From positions 1 to 64,000 of the forward strand of contig JACKIB010000006.1 in assembly GCA_020638695.1 (NCBI GenBank): 64,000 nt of DNA, in the 5' to 3' direction. The position numbers and the translations under genes are program-made. Of the stretch, positions 34,709 through 43,040 are shown piece by piece. Numbering within the stretch: position 1 is the first letter of the stretch; each line of letters starts with the position of its first letter. This DNA comes from Planctomycetota bacterium. Lineage in GTDB: Bacteria; Planctomycetota; UBA1135; UBA2386. The notes beneath the pieces are model-generated. The model saw only the letters and a list, made by a program, of their open reading frames with translations, ran no database searches and had not been told where the DNA came from.

Positions 34709-36307
34709 ATGTCACCACGTAGTACCCTGTCCCTCTTCCTGGTTTCGCTCGGCAGCCTGCTGCCGGCTCAGGTCCCCGAAGCCAAGCAGCAGGAGCAGAA
34801 GCGGCTGCTGCAGCAGATCGACGAGGCCCAGGCGGAACGGCAGCAGATCATCGACGGTCTGCTCCACTCGATCCAGGTCAACGACAAGACCTTGTCGCCG
34901 CAGGATCTCAAGCGAGAGACCGTGTTCCTGGCCGGCCAGAACCTGATCGAGCTCAAGATCCTGGAGTTCATCGTCCAGGAGTGGAAGGACCGTCTGATCA
35001 AGGAGGAGGGCAAGAAGCCCGAGGACTTCAAGATCGACGACGGCGAGATCGAGAAGGAACTCAAGGACCAGTTGCGCGAGTTCGCGGTCAAGTACCCCGG
35101 GATCGATTTCTGGACGGTGGTCCGCTCGCAGACCGGGATCGCCAAGAACCGCTACGTGCACCAGCGCCGGGTCACCATGCTGTTCGACAAGGTGTTCATG
35201 CCCGGTCCGCCCGACCAGTGGCCGCAGATCACCGCGGAGGCCGTCAAGGCGGGGGCGAACAACAGCGATGGCGACAAGTTCTGGGACGGTCTGAAGAAGA
35301 ACGGCCGCGACAAGGACGGCAAGCCGCGCGAGATGCCGAAGTTCTGGGCCGAGATGATCCGCAAGATGCTCATCGGTCAGCTCAAGAAGTGGACCGACAT
35401 CAAGTTCCCGGCCGACGGCCTGCCGCCGGGCGTGGCGCTGGACGTCAACGGCCGGCAGTGGTCGACCACCGAAGCGTTCGAGCAGATCAAGGAGGGGCTG
35501 TTCATCCAGGACATGGAGACGGCGATCAGCGAGATCGTGTTGCGCGAAGCGCTCACCCAGGAGCTGACCAAGAGCGGCGCCTACCTGGGTGCCGAGGCGT
35601 TCTCCAAGGCGTTTGCCGAGTACCGCAAGGAGTTCGACAACACGATCTTCAACACCGAGATGATCGCGCGGGCCTTCAAGGGCTACCCGACTCTGGAAGC
35701 GTTCCGCTCCCGTTGGCGCCTGATGAAGAGCTACGAGAACATGATCGCCAAGGAGATCAACAACGACAACCTCCAGGCGCACGCCAACAAGCACAAGCGG
35801 TTCTTCGCGGACGGCTCGGTCAACGTCGACGTGATCCAGTTCCTCGGCAAGGACGTCCGTAGCGGCGCATGGGTGCCCAACGGCATGGACGAGGCGCACA
35901 AGCGCGCGGTCGCCTGCATGCAGAAGATCGAGAGCAAGGAGAAGACCTTCGACCAGGCGCTCGACGCGTTCGGCGAGTTCTACACCAACGACAAGGAGCG
36001 GGGCCGGATCGGCAACAAGTCGTTCAACGAGCTGCGCCGCTCCTTGCGCGAGAGCGAGTACTCGGACCTCCTGCAGGGTTTCTCGCTCGGCTACTTCCTG
36101 TTCTACGATGCCGAGGTGGGCAAGGCGGTCGGGCCGGTCAAGGGGCCAGACGCGTGGTACATCGTGCGGGTCAACTCGCGCGCGCCGGCCAAGCAGGCCG
36201 CGAACGTCAGCGACCCGCGCACCCGCGAGCTGGTCAAGCAGGACTACCTGACCCATCGCTTCCTCGAATGGTCGAAGGAAGTGATGTCGCGCACCAAGCT
36301 GCAGTAG
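34709..36307 (+). CDS. SurA/PpiC-like periplasmic folding protein
   Basis: Exported protein of 532 residues with signal LSLFLVSLGSLLPAQ. The mature protein is very charged and mostly helical, as in SurA-type chaperones. The segment about 400-490, ending in VGKAVGPVKGPDAWYIVRVNSRAPA, matches the terminal part of a parvulin domain. FIVQEWKDRLIKEEG and the following helices fit the N-terminal chaperone module. It probably assists folding of exported or outer-membrane proteins. The ATG at 34709 directly precedes the signal; an upstream ATG at 34661 would add 16 residues and disrupt it. It is followed 94 bases later by the ABC exporter gene on the same strand. Confidence 0.7.
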   Translation: MSPRSTLSLFLVSLGSLLPAQVPEAKQQEQKRLLQQIDEAQAERQQIIDGLLHSIQVNDKTLSPQDLKRETVFLAGQNLIELKILEFIVQEWKDRLIKEEGKKPEDFKIDDGEIEKELKDQLREFAVKYPGIDFWTVVRSQTGIAKNRYVHQRRVTMLFDKVFMPGPPDQWPQITAEAVKAGANNSDGDKFWDGLKKNGRDKDGKPREMPKFWAEMIRKMLIGQLKKWTDIKFPADGLPPGVALDVNGRQWSTTEAFEQIKEGLFIQDMETAISEIVLREALTQELTKSGAYLGAEAFSKAFAEYRKEFDNTIFNTEMIARAFKGYPTLEAFRSRWRLMKSYENMIAKEINNDNLQAHANKHKRFFADGSVNVDVIQFLGKDVRSGAWVPNGMDEAHKRAVACMQKIESKEKTFDQALDAFGEFYTNDKERGRIGNKSFNELRRSLRESEYSDLLQGFSLGYFLFYDAEVGKAVGPVKGPDAWYIVRVNSRAPAKQAANVSDPRTRELVKQDYLTHRFLEWSKEVMSRTKLQ

Positions 36308-36401
36308 TGCGGGGACACGCAGGGTCGGCCACCCGCCGACCCGCGGCTCCCGACGAGGGAGCAAAACGGACCTGGAGCGCGCCCGGCTGGGACGGCACGA
36401 T

Positions 36402-38444
36402 GTGCGCGTGACCGACTCCGACCCACGGGCACCCGGGTCCAGCTCCGATCCGCAGCCGTCGGTGCGCCGCAACGGACCGGCGGAGCCACCGGTCCGCGCC
36501 GAGGCGAGCTTCCGCGCGCTGTTCCAGCGGATCTGGCGCGGCATCGTGCACAACCGCGTGCTGGTGGCTGCGGTGCTGGTGCTGGGCTTCGTCGAGGCGT
36601 TCTGTACCAAGGCGCCGTTGGCGATGGTCAAGGTGCTGATGGACGCGCTCGGCGCGCAGCGCGAAGGGTGGTTCGAGCGCGTCGGCAAGTCGATCGACCA
36701 CGGCGCGGCACGCGTCGCCGGCTGGTGGAAGCGGTTGGTCGAGGGGGTGCCCGCACCCGAGCCTGGGCTGTTCGACCGGTGGTCGAAGGCACTCGACGAG
36801 GGCTTCCACGCGGCGTTCTACCGGTTCGCCCACGCAGTCAACGACCTGCTCGGGTTGGGCTTCGAAGGCCGGATGGTGTCGTTTCTCGGGATCGCGGCAG
36901 CGACGGTGGTGCTGGCCCTCGTCGGCGGGTTGTCGATCTACGGGATGACGGTGATGTCGCGCTACCTGGCGACCAAGATCGTGGTCGACCTGCGCAACGA
37001 AGTGGTCGACCACATCCTGTGCTTGCCGCTGCGGTTCTTCTCGCGGCGGCGCATGGGTGAACTCATCTCCAACATCACCAACGACACCGCGGTGCTGACC
37101 CGGTCGTTCACGCTGGCCTGCGACCACGTGGTGGTGGATCCGCTGAGCATCCTGTTCAACTTCTTGCTGCTGCTGGCGTTCGTCCCGGAGGTCGCGTGGT
37201 GGATGTTGCCCGCGGTTCCGCTGATGGCTTGGCCGATGCTCCGCACTGGCAAGCGAGTGCATCGATCGTCGAGCAAGAGCCTGGCGGCGATGGGGGACTC
37301 CACCGAGTCGATGAACCAGATCCTCACTGGCATCCGCACGGTGAAGGCGTTCCAGCTCGAAGGTGAGCGGCTGCAGGAGTACCGCGACAGCAATCGACGC
37401 TACCTGCATCGGGAGAAGCGGCTGCTGCAGGCCAAGGGCTTCTCCCAGGGGTTCATGTTCGGCGCCTACCAAGCGTCGTTCGCGATCTTCCTGTGCGTGC
37501 TCGGCTGGTGGATGACCAACAGCCCCGAGACCTACACGTTGTCGACCATCGCCATGGTGGTGGTGCCGTTGGCGACCACCTACAACCACGTCAAGCGGAT
37601 GGTGCGCTCGTTCAACATCCTCAGCGAGTCGGTCGGTGCGCTGGAGGGGATCCACGCGATCCTGCACGTCGATCCCGACGCTTCGACGCGCCGCGGCGGA
37701 CTGCTGCTGGGTGAAGTTCGCGGCGAGTTGGCGATGGAGAACGTGTCGTTCGCATACGACTCGGAGAAGGTGCTCGACGACCTGACGCTGCGGGTCGCGC
37801 CCGGCGAAACGGTGGCGTTGGTCGGCCCCACCGGAGCGGGCAAGTCGACCGCGATGGACTTGTTGGCGCGGTTCCACGACCCGACCTCCGGGCGAGTGCT
37901 GGTCGACGGCCACGACTTGCGCGGGGTCGACCTGCAGAGCTACCGCCGCCATGTCGCGGTGGTGAGCCAGCAGCCGTTCCTGTTCAACACGACTGTCTTC
38001 GACAACATCCTGTTCGGTCGCCGCGACGCGACCGCCGAGGAGGTGTACGAGGCGGCGCGGCAGGCGCAGATCCACGACTTCATCGAGACCCTGCCGAACG
38101 GCTACCAGACGGTGGTCGGTGAGGGTGGTGGCCGGTTGAGCGGTGGCCAGCGGCAGCGGATCACCATCGCGCGGGCGATCGTGCGCAATCCGCGGATCCT
38201 GTTCCTCGACGAAGCCACCGCGTCGCTCGACTCGGAGAGCGAGCAGGCCGTCCAAGCGGCGATCGAGAACTTGATGCGCGGCCGCACATCCATCGTGATC
38301 GCCCACCGGCTGTCGACGATTCGCGATGCGGACCGGATCCTGGTGATGGACGGCGGCCGATTGGTCGAGGTGGGGACCCACACCGAGTTGATCGAACGGG
38401 GCGGGCTCTACCGGCGACTGTACGATCTGCAAGACCTGGGCTGA
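36402..38444 (+). CDS. ABC exporter, MsbA-like (fused TMD-NBD)
   Basis: Half-transporter of about 680 residues. Transmembrane helices occupy about 45-360 and the ATPase domain about 440-680, with Walker A GPTGAGKST (near 475), Q-loop, signature LSGGQRQR (near 578), Walker B ILFLDEATASLD (near 600) and H-loop IAHRLST. It resembles lipid A/phospholipid flippase MsbA and works as a homodimer. An unusual feature is a loop of about 80-100 residues between the first two membrane helices (about 80-160), longer than in typical MsbA. The start is uncertain between GTG codons at 36402 and 36408. Its neighbours are envelope genes, consistent with lipid or glycolipid export. Confidence 0.88.
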   Translation: MRVTDSDPRAPGSSSDPQPSVRRNGPAEPPVRAEASFRALFQRIWRGIVHNRVLVAAVLVLGFVEAFCTKAPLAMVKVLMDALGAQREGWFERVGKSIDHGAARVAGWWKRLVEGVPAPEPGLFDRWSKALDEGFHAAFYRFAHAVNDLLGLGFEGRMVSFLGIAAATVVLALVGGLSIYGMTVMSRYLATKIVVDLRNEVVDHILCLPLRFFSRRRMGELISNITNDTAVLTRSFTLACDHVVVDPLSILFNFLLLLAFVPEVAWWMLPAVPLMAWPMLRTGKRVHRSSSKSLAAMGDSTESMNQILTGIRTVKAFQLEGERLQEYRDSNRRYLHREKRLLQAKGFSQGFMFGAYQASFAIFLCVLGWWMTNSPETYTLSTIAMVVVPLATTYNHVKRMVRSFNILSESVGALEGIHAILHVDPDASTRRGGLLLGEVRGELAMENVSFAYDSEKVLDDLTLRVAPGETVALVGPTGAGKSTAMDLLARFHDPTSGRVLVDGHDLRGVDLQSYRRHVAVVSQQPFLFNTTVFDNILFGRRDATAEEVYEAARQAQIHDFIETLPNGYQTVVGEGGGRLSGGQRQRITIARAIVRNPRILFLDEATASLDSESEQAVQAAIENLMRGRTSIVIAHRLSTIRDADRILVMDGGRLVEVGTHTELIERGGLYRRLYDLQDLG

Positions 38445-38599
38445 GTGGAGAACTGCAGGATCCGACCGGAGACGGGGTGCGTCCCCGATTGGGAGCAGGT
38501 TCGGAGGTCACGGCAGCTCGGTCACGAACCTCTCGCTCCGCGCTCCAGCACGTGACCAGCCCCTTGGCTCGCCTTGTTCCTCGTCGCCGAGACGGCGGG

Positions 38600-38672
38600 C
38601 GGCCCGTGTACCGAGTCTGGGCGGACGCCTGAACCGCCATGGTCAAGGCCTTCTTTCGCGGTACTCGGGCCG
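38600..38672. repeat. Long inverted repeat in intergenic gap
   Basis: The arms CGGCCCGTGTACCG (38600-38613) and CGGTACTCGGGCCG (38659-38672) pair with a single mismatch over 14 bases. The loop contains a smaller GGCGG/CCGCC stem. It lies in the 281-base gap between the ABC exporter (plus) and ispF (minus), which are convergent, so it may act in 3'-end formation or be a remnant palindromic repeat. Nothing else recognisable lies between 38445 and 38700. Confidence 0.5.
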
Positions 38673-38700
38673 CGATCAGTGCTTCCCAGAGCAAACTGAC

Positions 38701-38724
38701 CCGAGTCGCCCGCGGGCGGCTCGG
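38701..38724. terminator. Terminator-like palindrome between convergent genes
   Basis: A 24-base near-perfect palindrome (CCGAGTCGCCCG / CGGGCGGCTCGG) starts one base beyond the ispF stop codon. It could end transcription from both sides. Only a weak T-rich tail (CAGTTTGC) follows on the minus strand, so it is a terminator candidate by position and stem strength rather than a textbook intrinsic terminator. Confidence 0.45.
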
Positions 38725-38725
38725 A

Positions 38726-39208
38726 TCAGACCGCGAGCAGCGCCACCGCAGTGGCGCGAATCGCCTCGCCGCGGCCGATGGCGTCCAGGCCCTCGGCGGT
38801 CTTGCCGCGCACGTTCACCCGGTCGGTCGTGATGCCGAACAGGTTGGCGATGTGCTCGCGCATGGCGGCGCGCTTTGGACCGATCTTGGGGGTCTCCGCT
38901 TCCACCACGATGTCGAGCGACATCAGGGACGCGCCGCGTGCCGCCAACTGGTGCTGTACCTCGCGGCAGAATTCGCTCGAGTCGCGGCCGGCGTGGCGTG
39001 GATCCGTGTCCCGGAACTGGCTTCCGAGGTCGTCCAGCCCCGCGGCGCCGAGCACCGCGTCGCACACCGCGTGCAGCACCGCGTCGCCGTCGCTGTGTCC
39101 CACCGGCCCGGTGGTGCACGCGAACTCGATCCCGCCGAGTACGCAGCGGCGCCCGTGCTCCATGCGGTGGGTGTCCACCCCGAGGCCGATGCGCAGCCGC
39201 TCGATCAC
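38726..39208 (-). CDS. ispF: 2-C-methyl-D-erythritol 2,4-cyclodiphosphate synthase
   Basis: Enzyme of 160 residues that cyclises CDP-methylerythritol 2-phosphate to MEcPP with loss of CMP, the fifth step of the MEP isoprenoid pathway, as a cytoplasmic trimer. GLGVDTHRM supplies zinc ligands Asp12 and His14, and GHSDGDAVLHAV supplies the third ligand (His38). DIVVEAETPKIGP and VNVRGKTAEGLDAIGRGEA are the substrate-binding blocks. The GTG start overlaps the ispD stop as GTGA, so the two are translationally coupled. A terminator-like palindrome follows. Confidence 0.95.
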   Translation of the reverse strand: MIERLRIGLGVDTHRMEHGRRCVLGGIEFACTTGPVGHSDGDAVLHAVCDAVLGAAGLDDLGSQFRDTDPRHAGRDSSEFCREVQHQLAARGASLMSLDIVVEAETPKIGPKRAAMREHIANLFGITTDRVNVRGKTAEGLDAIGRGEAIRATAVALLAV

Positions 39209-39909
39209 GTGCGGCTCCCCGGGTGTTCGCCGCGGTCTTCGAGCTCGGCGATGCAGCCCGCGAGGTCGAGGTCGTCGGGAGTGGTCAACTTGAGGTTGCG
39301 CGGGCTGCCGGGGACGACCACCACCGCTAGCCCGAGCTGCTCGACCAGCGCGGAATCGTCGGTGTGCGATCCATCGCTCGCGGCCAGGGCGCGCAGCAAC
39401 ACGTCGCGCCGGACTGCCTGGGGAGTCTGCGCCAGCCACAAGCCAGCGCGGTCGACCGTGTGCATCACCCGGCGGTCGGCGGCGACCCGCTTGAGTGTGT
39501 CAGCCAGCGGCAGCGCGAGGATCGCCGCCCCGTGGACGCGCGCTTCCTCGATCGCGCGGCGGGCTGCTTCGAGTGGGAAGAACGGGCGTGCCGCGTCGTG
39601 GATCAGCACCACGTCCGTCGCTGCCGAAACGTGTGCCAGTGCGCGTTCCATGGACTCCTGCCGGGTCGCACCGCCATCGATCACCGGACCGACGCCGGCG
39701 CCGGACAGCGCATCTTGCAGCGGTGCGAGGTGCGTCGCGCGGTCGTCCGGGTGGATCGCGAGGACCGTCTGCGAGATGCCGAGCTCGTGGAGTCGCCGCG
39801 CCGTGCGCACCAGGACGGGTACGCCGTGCAGCGGGCGAAACACCTTCGGCGGGCCGTCACCCATCCGGGTGCCGCGCCCGGCAGCGAGCAGCAGGCAGGC
39901 GGTGGGCAC
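39205..39909 (-). CDS. ispD: 2-C-methyl-D-erythritol 4-phosphate cytidylyltransferase
   Basis: Enzyme of 234 residues that joins CTP and MEP to CDP-methylerythritol in the third MEP-pathway step. LLLAAGRGTRMGDGPPKVF is the nucleotide-binding glycine-rich loop with the conserved Arg and Lys. VLIHDAARPF is the metal/substrate motif, and DDSALVEQLG plus PRNLKLTTPDDL are typical C-terminal blocks. It starts with GTG at 39909 and is coupled to ispF by a 4-base overlap. A small Cys-rich lipoprotein gene lies 19 bases upstream on the same strand. Confidence 0.95.
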   Translation of the reverse strand: MPTACLLLAAGRGTRMGDGPPKVFRPLHGVPVLVRTARRLHELGISQTVLAIHPDDRATHLAPLQDALSGAGVGPVIDGGATRQESMERALAHVSAATDVVLIHDAARPFFPLEAARRAIEEARVHGAAILALPLADTLKRVAADRRVMHTVDRAGLWLAQTPQAVRRDVLLRALAASDGSHTDDSALVEQLGLAVVVVPGSPRNLKLTTPDDLDLAGCIAELEDRGEHPGSRT

Positions 39910-39928
39910 GACGGCGCGTAGGTCAGGC

Positions 39929-40162
39929 CTACTTCTTCATGGCCGCCAGGGCGGCCTTCTTTGCCTCGTCGGTCATGCCATCCCAGCGCGCCGCGCACTG
40001 GTTGCAGCAGAAGCCGACCTTGGCGCCGGCGAAATCGCGGTAGACGGTGGCCGCTTCCTCGCGCTGGAACACGCAGTTGCTGGGGGTCGTCTTCGCGGCG
40101 GGCGCACCGGCGCAGCTGGACAGGGCGACGAGGGACAGGACGGCGATCGCGAGTGCCTTCAT
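39929..40162 (-). CDS. Small lipoprotein with TRASH/YHS-like cysteine motif
   Basis: Protein of 77 residues. The signal LAIAVLSLVALSSC ends in a lipobox Cys. The mature part has NCVFQREEAATVY, then VGFCCNQCAARWDGM. The CC-x2-C arrangement after an aromatic resembles YHS/TRASH metal-binding modules that hold copper or similar ions. It may be a periplasmic metal-binding protein. It lies immediately upstream of ispD, probably in one transcript, with no obvious functional link. The ATG at 40162 directly precedes the signal. Confidence 0.65.
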   Translation of the reverse strand: MKALAIAVLSLVALSSCAGAPAAKTTPSNCVFQREEAATVYRDFAGAKVGFCCNQCAARWDGMTDEAKKAALAAMKK

Positions 40163-40323
40163 ATCGGGTGTTCGAGTGACGATCCGGGGATCGTATGGGG
40201 ATGTCGCGGAGGGTAGGCGGCGGCGCGATGGTGGGCAAGTCTCCGCCCGCCGATCGGCAAAGCGGAAGCGCGCTGTTATCCTCGGAAACTCCGAACCGCC
40301 ACCTTCCCCCAAAGACCAACCCC

Positions 40324-41361
40324 ATGTTCCAGTTGCCCAAGCGCTCGCTGCTCGGCTTGCTTCTCCTGCTCACCGCACCCTTGGCCGCGCAGAGCGTCTA
40401 CGTCCCCGACAACAATGCGGCCGCCGGAGGCTGCAACGTCATTCCGTTCGGCAACTCGACGCTGTCGACCACCTGGGCCAACCAGCGGTACCAGCAGATC
40501 GCCTCGGCGGCCGATCTCGGCAATCCCGCGGTCGCGGTGATCTGCGACCTCGCATTCGCCCCGTGCGGGACGACTGGTGCGAAGTTCATCCGCCACTTCG
40601 ACACCATCGAAGTGGTCATGGCGCAGACCAGCGCGACCACGCTGAGCAACACGTTCAGTGCCAACCTGGTCACCAACGTCCAGACCGTGCTGAGCGCCAC
40701 CAACTACGACTGGCACCAGGAATCCGGCGCGTGGAACCGCCTGGGACTGCAGAAGGACTACCTCTACATCGCCGCGCAGGGGGCAAACGTCGTGATCCAG
40801 GTCACGGTCACCGGGGCACGTCACCTGACGACCGGTACGGCTGGTTGCCACACCGGTGGCAACCAGCGCCTGTACGCGTACGGCTACACCGGCGCACCGC
40901 CGGCGGTCGCCACGGGAACCTCGCTGCACGCGCAGAAGGTGGAGTTCCTGTTCCAGGTCAGTGACCTGCACCAATTCGGTGTCGGTTGCGCCGGAACCAA
41001 CGGCACCCCGGAGCTGTCGTTCACCGGCAGCGCACAGCTCGGTCAGTCACTCTCCATCGACTTGAGCAACGGGCCGGCCATCCGGCCGCTGTACTTCGCC
41101 CTGGCGACCTCGTACTTCGACGGCGGTGTCGATCTGCAGGTGATCGGGGCGCCGGGGTGTTTGGAGTACGTTCCGGCCAACGCGATCCTGCTCGGTGGAG
41201 TGACCGACTCGGTTGGCAAGTACTCGCTCTCGGCGACCGTGCCGAACCTGCCCAGCGTGGTGTGCTTCCGGCTCTACGCGCAGTACTTCCCGCAGGACTT
41301 CGGCGCCAATTCCGCCGGCCTCACCGCGAGCAACTACGGTCGCATTCTGCCCGGCAAGTAG
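40324..41361 (+). CDS. Secreted GxGC-family protein (paralogue A of a convergent pair)
   Basis: Protein of 345 residues with signal SLLGLLLLLTAPLAAQ. The N-terminal half contains GGCNVIPFGNSTLS, then VICDLAFAPCG, FDTIEVVMAQ and WNRLGL. The C-terminal module starts at FGVGCAGTNGTPELSFTG and continues through IGAPGCLEYVPAN to VPNLPSVVCF. The whole length is homologous to the protein at 41747-42739, which faces it on the other strand. It is likely secreted and disulfide-bonded. Function unknown. The 161 bases upstream separate it from the small lipoprotein gene and should contain its promoter. Confidence 0.78.
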   Translation: MFQLPKRSLLGLLLLLTAPLAAQSVYVPDNNAAAGGCNVIPFGNSTLSTTWANQRYQQIASAADLGNPAVAVICDLAFAPCGTTGAKFIRHFDTIEVVMAQTSATTLSNTFSANLVTNVQTVLSATNYDWHQESGAWNRLGLQKDYLYIAAQGANVVIQVTVTGARHLTTGTAGCHTGGNQRLYAYGYTGAPPAVATGTSLHAQKVEFLFQVSDLHQFGVGCAGTNGTPELSFTGSAQLGQSLSIDLSNGPAIRPLYFALATSYFDGGVDLQVIGAPGCLEYVPANAILLGGVTDSVGKYSLSATVPNLPSVVCFRLYAQYFPQDFGANSAGLTASNYGRILPGK

Positions 41362-41367
41362 CGGTCC

Positions 41368-41721
41368 TCACCGCGCGACGTACGCGGTGGCCAGTGCCGA
41401 CCTACCGTCTGGGTAGGTCACTCGCACCGGGGCGCGCCGGTAGTTGGCTCCCTCCAACCGATCGAGTCGGTCCCAGTGGCCCGGCAGGTCCAGGGAGGTG
41501 AAGACCATCACCGAAATCGGCTCGCCCGCCTTGTCGGGGGTGAGCACGGGATAGCCGTCTCGATGATCGAGCCGACCGTGCACGACCCCCGGCTCCCAGC
41601 TGCCAGCCAGCCCGGCGAGCCAGGCGTGGTTGGGTTCGCCGGGTCGCAGGGTGCCGTACGCGGCGAGGCGCTGCCCCACGGCAGCGCCTTCCGATTCCGA
41701 ACGCGAGCTGGTTGTGGTCAA
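41368..41721 (-). CDS. Gamma-glutamylcyclotransferase-like (AIG2/GGCT fold) protein
   Basis: Protein of about 117 residues. LAAYGTLRPGEPNHAWL contains the YGTLR substrate-binding loop, and LDRLEGANYRRAPVRV matches the conserved glutamate helix and strand of this fold. Family members act on gamma-glutamyl-amines or peptides and release 5-oxoproline. The track start is a TTG with GGA upstream; a GTG at 41679 would give 103 residues and begin directly before YGTLR. It is squeezed between two convergent secreted paralogues and follows the second by 25 bases on the same strand. Confidence 0.75.
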   Translation of the reverse strand: MTTTSSRSESEGAAVGQRLAAYGTLRPGEPNHAWLAGLAGSWEPGVVHGRLDHRDGYPVLTPDKAGEPISVMVFTSLDLPGHWDRLDRLEGANYRRAPVRVTYPDGRSALATAYVAR

Positions 41722-41746
41722 GGGCGCGTCCGTTGGGTTGGTGCGG

Positions 41747-42739
41747 CTACTGCCCGACCAGCAGGCGGACGTAGTTCGACGTGGTCCGTCCCCAGGTGTT
41801 GGCGGCTGCGTCGGCCGGCGACACCTGGGTGTAGATGCGGGCGCACAGCAGTGTGGTGTCGTTCGGGATCGGCGTCCGCCAGGAGTAGTTCCCGGTGGGA
41901 GACGCGGCGCCGCCGGTCAGGATGCTGATCGGCTGATAGAGGTAGCAGCTCGGCGCACCCAGGATCGCCAGGTCGATGCGTGGCTCGTAGCGGGTCAACC
42001 CGAACACGTGCAGCACCGGAGCGTTGGCCGGGCAGTTGTCGACCGACACGCCGAAGCTGCCGTTGATCTTGCCGTCGCCCAGACCGCTCATGGTCGGGAT
42101 GCCGGCGGATCCGGAGCAGCCGACGCCGTAGGCGCTGACGTCCGCAGAACCGACCAGCAGCTCGAACTTCAGGCCGGCGACGCCGTACGATCCAGTCGCC
42201 GGGGGAGTGCCGCTCCAGTTGTTCGAGTACATGCGCTGGTGGGTGCCATCCCGGTGGTAGCTCGACACGCCGCCGGTCCGCACGATGCCGGTGGCGACGA
42301 TCTGCACCACGAGGTACGGGAAGTTGCCCGCCACGTACTGGTAGTCGGTGTCGAATCCGAGGCGGTTCCACACGTTGGCGGTGACCGGCCAGTCGTAGTC
42401 GGTCGCCTTCAGGACGACCTGTGCATTCTGCATCAGGTTGGCGGTGAAGGTCGTCGAGAGGGTGCTCGAGGTCGACTGCGCGAGCGTGATCTCGATCGTG
42501 CCGAAGTGGACGTTGCCGCCCGCGCACGGCGCGAACGCGAGGTCGCAGATGCGCAGCGCCGCCGAGTTGCCGAGGTCCGAGGGAGCTGCCAGCGTCTGGT
42601 AGATGGTGCTGGTCTGGCCGAACGGGATCGTGTTGCAGGTACCCGTCGACGGCGTGTCCGAGGGCATGAAGTAGCTCTGTGCCGGGACGCTGGCGAGCAA
42701 CAACGCGGCGACGAGCGAGGAGGTGAGGTATCGGTTCAT
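41747..42739 (-). CDS. Secreted GxGC-family protein (paralogue B of a convergent pair)
   Basis: Protein of 330 residues with signal SLVAALLLASVPAQ. It repeats the order of motifs of the protein at 40324: GTCNTIPFGQTS, LRICDLAFAPC, FGTIEITLAQ, WNRLGF, then YGVGCSGSAGIPTMSG, LGAPSCYLYQP and TPIPNDTTLLC, ending SNYVRLLVGQ. The two genes converge across a small GGCT-like gene, so an inverted duplication is likely. Probably exported and disulfide-bonded; function unknown. The upstream gap (42740-43040) is shared with the divergent gene at 43041. Confidence 0.78.
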   Translation of the reverse strand: MNRYLTSSLVAALLLASVPAQSYFMPSDTPSTGTCNTIPFGQTSTIYQTLAAPSDLGNSAALRICDLAFAPCAGGNVHFGTIEITLAQSTSSTLSTTFTANLMQNAQVVLKATDYDWPVTANVWNRLGFDTDYQYVAGNFPYLVVQIVATGIVRTGGVSSYHRDGTHQRMYSNNWSGTPPATGSYGVAGLKFELLVGSADVSAYGVGCSGSAGIPTMSGLGDGKINGSFGVSVDNCPANAPVLHVFGLTRYEPRIDLAILGAPSCYLYQPISILTGGAASPTGNYSWRTPIPNDTTLLCARIYTQVSPADAAANTWGRTTSNYVRLLVGQ

Positions 42740-43040
42740 GGTGTCTTCAAGACAGGGGGTGGTGGGGGCTGGCACAGCGTACCGCGGTCTCGCCGTCCGT
42801 GGTGCAACCTCTCCCTCGCTGCCGGGTCGTTCGAGCGCGACTGCCCCCCCCCAGCGGAGGGTCCGATCCGGTGCGCCCCGGACTCGATCGGATTCGGGCT
42901 GTCTCGAAGGCTCCCTCCGCGTGTCTCGCGTCCGTCGCTGACGACCATCGATCGGGTCGGGGCCGCCACGGCTCGGCTCGATGCCGGTCGCGATGTCACG
43001 AAAAACCCGAGTGGACTCGCGGACCGGCGATGATGGGTCC
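42740..43040. promoter_or_regulatory. Divergent promoter region with C-run
   Basis: This 301-base gap lies between the divergent genes at 41747-42739 (minus) and 43041-44279 (plus) and must hold both promoters. It includes a run of ten C residues (TGCCCCCCCCCCAG near 42843-42853) and a run GGGGGTGGTGGGGG near the minus-strand start. Homopolymers of this kind can vary in length. No gene is seen. Confidence 0.35.

Noticed and set aside
34712..36688. A 658-codon antisense frame across the SurA-like gene
   Set aside because: The product is a repetitive Leu/Val/Asp/Arg shadow with no domain; the sense gene has a signal peptide and chaperone-like features.
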